In this document: positions 61,240-64,000 of the stretch, piece after piece
Layout of the letters: each line of letters starts with the position of its first letter
How positions within the stretch are numbered: position 1 is the stretch's first letter
DNA from: Lacihabitans sp. CCS-44
Lineage (GTDB): Bacteria; Bacteroidota; Bacteroidia; Cytophagales; Spirosomataceae
Direction: 5' to 3'
Assembly (NCBI RefSeq): GCF_024343735.1
Contig: NZ_RJUE01000064.1
Span: forward strand, 1 to 64,000
DNA length: 64,000 nt
Program-made: the position numbers and the translations under genes
Notes under the pieces: generated by a model
Databases searched by the model: none
Seen by the model: the letters and a program-made list of their open reading frames with translations, nothing else
Told to the model about the DNA's origin: nothing

Positions 61240-62712
61240 ATGAAAATTCTATCTACGAAACAAACACAGGCTCTGGATGAATTTACAATAAAAAACGAAC
61301 CAATTCTTTCTATTGATTTGATGGAAAGAGCCGCGAAGGCATTTGTAAATTCGTTTGTTTCAAAATTTGACAGTACAAATAAGGTATTTATATTCTGTGG
61401 AATCGGCAACAATGGAGGCGACGGCTTGGCGGTTGCCAGAAAACTTCATCAATTGGGTTATGATATTGAAATTTTTGTTTTAGGAGATTTAGAAAAAGGG
61501 TCAGCTGATTTTCTAATAAACTTAGAAAGGCTCAAAAATCAAAATTCTTATAAAATATTAACGGATTCGAGCCAAATTATATGGCCATCAGATCATAAAA
61601 CTATAATTATTGATGCATTATTTGGCTCAGGACTTAATCGCAAAATTGAGGGTTTTGCAGCAGAAATTATCCAAAAAGTTAACACTTCTGAATTACCAAT
61701 TGTATCTATTGACATTGCTTCTGGATTACTTTCTGATACGATTTCAGACAAAACAAATATCATAAAGCCTGCCTATACCATTACTTTTCAATATCCCAAG
61801 TTGGCCTTTTCTATGCCCGAAAACGAAAGTTTTATTGGAGAATGGGAAGCGGTGGATATTGGTCTTTCACAAGAATTTATAGACTCGGCAGTCACCAAAC
61901 ACTTCTACACAAGCCCAGACGACATTTCACCAATGCCAAGGTCAAGTTTTTCGCACAAAGGCACTTTTGGGCATGCTTATTTAGTGGCGGGAAGCTATGG
62001 TATAATGGGTGCGGCGGTTCTCGGAACCAAAGCTTGTTTGAGGTCAGGTGTTGGGAAAATCACTTCTCACATTCCAATAAAATGTGTAGATATTTTACAA
62101 ATTTCTGTTCCAGAAGCCATTGTAGAAGTCAGTGAAAATAACGATTGTTTTGGAACAAATTGGGATTTGGAAAAATATGATGCATTAGCCATTGGCCCAG
62201 GAATTGGTTTTAATAATCCAACTGGTTTTAAGTCATTTCTCGAAAAAGCAAAGGACAAAAAACTTATAATAGATGCTGATGGAATTACAATTTTAGGTCA
62301 ACTGCCAGAGTTATTGACACTTTTGCCTGAAAAAACAATCCTGACACCGCATCCAAAAGAGTTCAAGACCTTAATTGGCAAAGATTGGAAAAACGATTTT
62401 GAAAAATTAGAAATTCTTTCTGAATTTGCGGTTTCAAACAAAGTAATCATTTGTCTGAAAGGCAAAAACACCGCTGTGGCTTTAGCCAATGGAGAAATTC
62501 ACTTTAATTCTACTGGCAACTCTGGAATGGCAACAGCTGGCAGTGGGGACGTGCTAACAGGAATTATTTTAGGCTTTTTAGCCCAAGGTTATTCTCCAGA
62601 ACAAGCGGCTATTCAGGGAGTTTATGAACATGGTTTGGCTGGTGACAATGCTGCCAAAATGCGTTCTGAGCGTTCAATGATTGCGAGTGATATAATTGAA
62701 AATTTAAGATAA
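61240..62712 (+). CDS. nnr: Bifunctional NAD(P)HX epimerase/dehydratase
   Basis: This 490-residue two-domain repair enzyme restores damaged NAD(P)H. The N-terminal epimerase (YjeF_N, about 1-215) has FCGIGNNGGDGLAVARKL and FGSGLNRK. The C-terminal ADP-dependent dehydratase is of ribokinase-like fold (about 220-490) and has SHKGTFGHAYLVAG, LAIGPGIG, TPHPKEF and the catalytic Asp in SGMATAGSGDVLTGIILGF. It comes from a well-formed promoter. The VOC gene follows directly, with only 2 bases between stop and start. Confidence 0.96.
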   Translation: MKILSTKQTQALDEFTIKNEPILSIDLMERAAKAFVNSFVSKFDSTNKVFIFCGIGNNGGDGLAVARKLHQLGYDIEIFVLGDLEKGSADFLINLERLKNQNSYKILTDSSQIIWPSDHKTIIIDALFGSGLNRKIEGFAAEIIQKVNTSELPIVSIDIASGLLSDTISDKTNIIKPAYTITFQYPKLAFSMPENESFIGEWEAVDIGLSQEFIDSAVTKHFYTSPDDISPMPRSSFSHKGTFGHAYLVAGSYGIMGAAVLGTKACLRSGVGKITSHIPIKCVDILQISVPEAIVEVSENNDCFGTNWDLEKYDALAIGPGIGFNNPTGFKSFLEKAKDKKLIIDADGITILGQLPELLTLLPEKTILTPHPKEFKTLIGKDWKNDFEKLEILSEFAVSNKVIICLKGKNTAVALANGEIHFNSTGNSGMATAGSGDVLTGIILGFLAQGYSPEQAAIQGVYEHGLAGDNAAKMRSERSMIASDIIENLR

Positions 62713-62714
62713 AC

Positions 62715-63098
62715 ATGTTAAAAAAAACACACCATATCGCCATTATTTGTTCTGATTATCAGAAATCTAAAGATTTTTATGTCAACAAATTGGGCTTAGA
62801 AATATTGGCAGAAGTTTACAGAAAAGAAAGAGACTCTTACAAACTAGACTTGGCTCTTAATGGCGATTATATTATTGAATTATTCTCATTTCCAAATCCT
62901 CCAGCTAGAACTAGCCGACCAGAAGCTTGTGGACTAAGGCACCTCGCCTTTGAAGTGAATGATGTAGAGAAAGCCAAATATGCACTAGAGGCCAAAGGCA
63001 TTATCTCCGAACCCATCAGAATAGACGAATTTACAGGTAAGAAGTTTACCTTTTTTGAAGACCCCGATGGTTTGCCTTTGGAGATTTATGAGGGGTGA
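62715..63098 (+). CDS. VOC-family YaeR/SMU1112c-type protein
   Basis: This 127-residue glyoxalase-I-like protein of the YaeR group has HHIAIICSDYQKSKDFYVNKLGLEIL, LDLALNGDYIIELFSF, RPEACGLRHLAFEVNDVEKA and FEDPDGLPLEIYEG. The four candidate metal ligands (His, Glu, His, Glu) are in these four segments, so an active metal site is plausible. The substrate is unknown. It starts 2 bases after nnr, so cotranscription is near certain and a link to repair of reactive metabolites is attractive but unproven. Confidence 0.9.
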   Translation: MLKKTHHIAIICSDYQKSKDFYVNKLGLEILAEVYRKERDSYKLDLALNGDYIIELFSFPNPPARTSRPEACGLRHLAFEVNDVEKAKYALEAKGIISEPIRIDEFTGKKFTFFEDPDGLPLEIYEG

Positions 63099-63129
63099 GG
63101 GGGTAGAAAACAAATCCCTATATGAAAAC

Positions 63130-63390
63130 TCAATTAAGTGGTTCAATCTTAATCAAAGATTGATGCTTTTTTGCCAATTCCCAGTTTTCGAGAAGTTCAA
63201 CTTTGTGTAAAGCAGCCCATTCCACAACCATGCCTAAAGACTTTGGAGGCAGGCTTCCTTCTAAAATTCCGAAGTTCTCAATACTAATTACGACATTATA
63301 ATCCCCATATTTGGCATGAAAATGTGCCGGATTATGATCATTGTAGTACATGTAAATCAATATTCCAAAAAAAGCACTAATTTGAGGCAT
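63130..63390 (-). CDS. DUF4160 protein
   Basis: From the ATG at 63390 the protein is 86 residues; the frame extends to 63420 but the family start is MPQISAFFGI. It carries the DUF4160 core YMYYNDHNPAHFHAKYGDY (His/Asp-rich) and GSLPPKSLGMVVEWA with a C-terminal basic helix. It is cytosolic. The family's biochemical role is not established. It nearly always lies next to DUF2442, as it does here (overlap of the reading frames by 14 bases, or abutting when the inner start is used). Confidence 0.88.
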   Translation of the reverse strand: MPQISAFFGILIYMYYNDHNPAHFHAKYGDYNVVISIENFGILEGSLPPKSLGMVVEWAALHKVELLENWELAKKHQSLIKIEPLN

Positions 63391-63664
63391 AAGCGTTTTC
63401 AGTTTTCTTCCAATCATCAAAAGTAATTCCTTTCAATTGCAAATAAAGCGAGTCTGGGCACAAATCAATGTCTTCGTTCCAAGCTATAGCTTTTGAAACA
63501 GAATCAATAAAAACTTCGTCGAAAGTATTTCCAATTTCCCAAATTTTAAACACCCCCTTCCCAGCTAAATAAGACAAATCAACCTCTCCTTCTATCTGAT
63601 CTGAATAATTCAACCAAATTCTGTATTTCCCTAAAGATCTTACTAGTATGGGTGCTGGAAACAT
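63377..63664 (-). CDS. DUF2442 protein
   Basis: This 95-residue protein fits DUF2442: LGKYRIWLNYSDQIEGEVDLSYLAGKGVFKIW followed by SVSKAIAWNEDIDLCPDSLYLQL. It is a small beta-rich cytosolic protein. Its C-terminal end overlaps the start of the DUF4160 gene by 14 bases, implying translational coupling. The pair resembles a candidate toxin-antitoxin module, but neither has a proven toxin fold; it may serve a different purpose. Confidence 0.88.
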   Translation of the reverse strand: MFPAPILVRSLGKYRIWLNYSDQIEGEVDLSYLAGKGVFKIWEIGNTFDEVFIDSVSKAIAWNEDIDLCPDSLYLQLKGITFDDWKKTENAYASN

Positions 63665-63737
63665 ATATTTGCATTTTTGTTCTGCTAAATTAACAAAAAT
63701 GATTTAGTTTTAATCCCTAAAGTGTCTAAAAACTAAA

Positions 63738-64000
63738 ATGACAATCTCAAACTTCACCCAAATCGACTCCCCATCCCTTCTCATCTTGAAAGAAAAAGTT
63801 GAGGGTAATATTGATAAAATGATAGCCATTGCTGGTGGAGATTCCAGCAGATTAATGCCGCATATCAAAACCAACAAAATGGAAAATGTGGTGCGAATGA
63901 TGATAAGCAAAGGCATCAGAAAATTTAAGGCTGCTACTGTGGCAGAAGCTGAACTTGCTGCTATGGCAGGAGCAGAAAAAGTGCTGATATCGCACCAACT
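63738..64000 (+). CDS. D-threonine aldolase-like PLP enzyme (partial, 5' end)
   Basis: The frame from the ATG at 63738 runs to the window edge (87 codons). It begins with NFTQIDSPSLLILKEKVEGNI, the start of the alanine-racemase-like N-terminal PLP barrel of the D-threonine/D-serine deaminase (DSD1) family. The PLP Lys is in MPHIKTNK, and FKAATVAEAELAAMAGAEKVLISHQ follows. It would cleave or deaminate D-hydroxy amino acids. The C-terminal domain with the metal site is outside the window, so the exact enzyme is open. Confidence 0.85.
   Translation, partial: MTISNFTQIDSPSLLILKEKVEGNIDKMIAIAGGDSSRLMPHIKTNKMENVVRMMISKGIRKFKAATVAEAELAAMAGAEKVLISHQ

Overview
The window is a stretch of a low-GC Bacteroidota chromosome, most likely Cytophagales; family or genus cannot be fixed from the sequence alone. 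The evidence is the gene content: Oar-like TonB receptor with an N-terminal carboxypeptidase-regulatory domain, DUF5916 protein, PD40-OmpA protein, S41 lipoprotein protease, menaquinone enzyme MenD, Rho with a long N-terminal insertion, and NamZ (DUF1343). Start codons lack Shine-Dalgarno sequences, and several genes are preceded by the Bacteroidota -7 element TAnnTTTG. No rRNA, tRNA or CRISPR array was seen.

Layout. 1-630: remains of an IS4-type transposase broken by a 155-bp tandem duplication. 778-14538: mostly housekeeping and envelope genes (LolA-like protein, menD, S41 protease, ilvE, thioredoxin, hemE, PD40-OmpA, acyltransferase, SlyD, DUF5916). 14748-18610: class-V aminotransferase and a four-gene set with a VTC-type polyphosphate polymerase, DUF4956 and DUF2490. 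18752-26114: purL, a small cytosolic gene run (SRPBCC, VOC, two DUF1801), a lipoprotein and namZ. 26209-29617: small orphan genes, a REP-like repeat pair, a YiiX-like hydrolase, iscA and a saccharopine dehydrogenase-like gene. 29902-35960: lon, hisHAF and a polyprenyl diphosphate synthase.

36051-39300 is an AT-rich accessory island. It holds a frameshifted protein with two PD-(D/E)XK-like nuclease domains, an Mrr-type nuclease with a cysteine-rich N-terminus, and a GNAT acetyltransferase / HigA-type HTH pair. That pair has a near-perfect 27-bp palindrome beside its promoter and is bracketed by two 32-bp REP-like repeats. It looks like a toxin-antitoxin module with an unusual toxin/antitoxin combination and is the best candidate for something little described.

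39360-55541: C-terminal processing protease, FKBP isomerase, a membrane LytTR protein, a trehalose module (AraC regulator, MFS transporter, GH37 trehalase), kdsC, an HhH membrane protein with an OmpA lipoprotein-like neighbour, rho, dapF, rplS and the TonB receptor. 55614-61177: arsenosugar biosynthesis genes (ArsM, ArsS, peroxidase-like protein, glycosyltransferase) interrupted by a HipA-like kinase/DUF3037 pair and a double VOC protein. 61240-64000: NAD(P)HX repair enzyme, a YaeR-type VOC protein, a DUF2442/DUF4160 pair and the start of a D-threonine aldolase-like gene that runs off the window.
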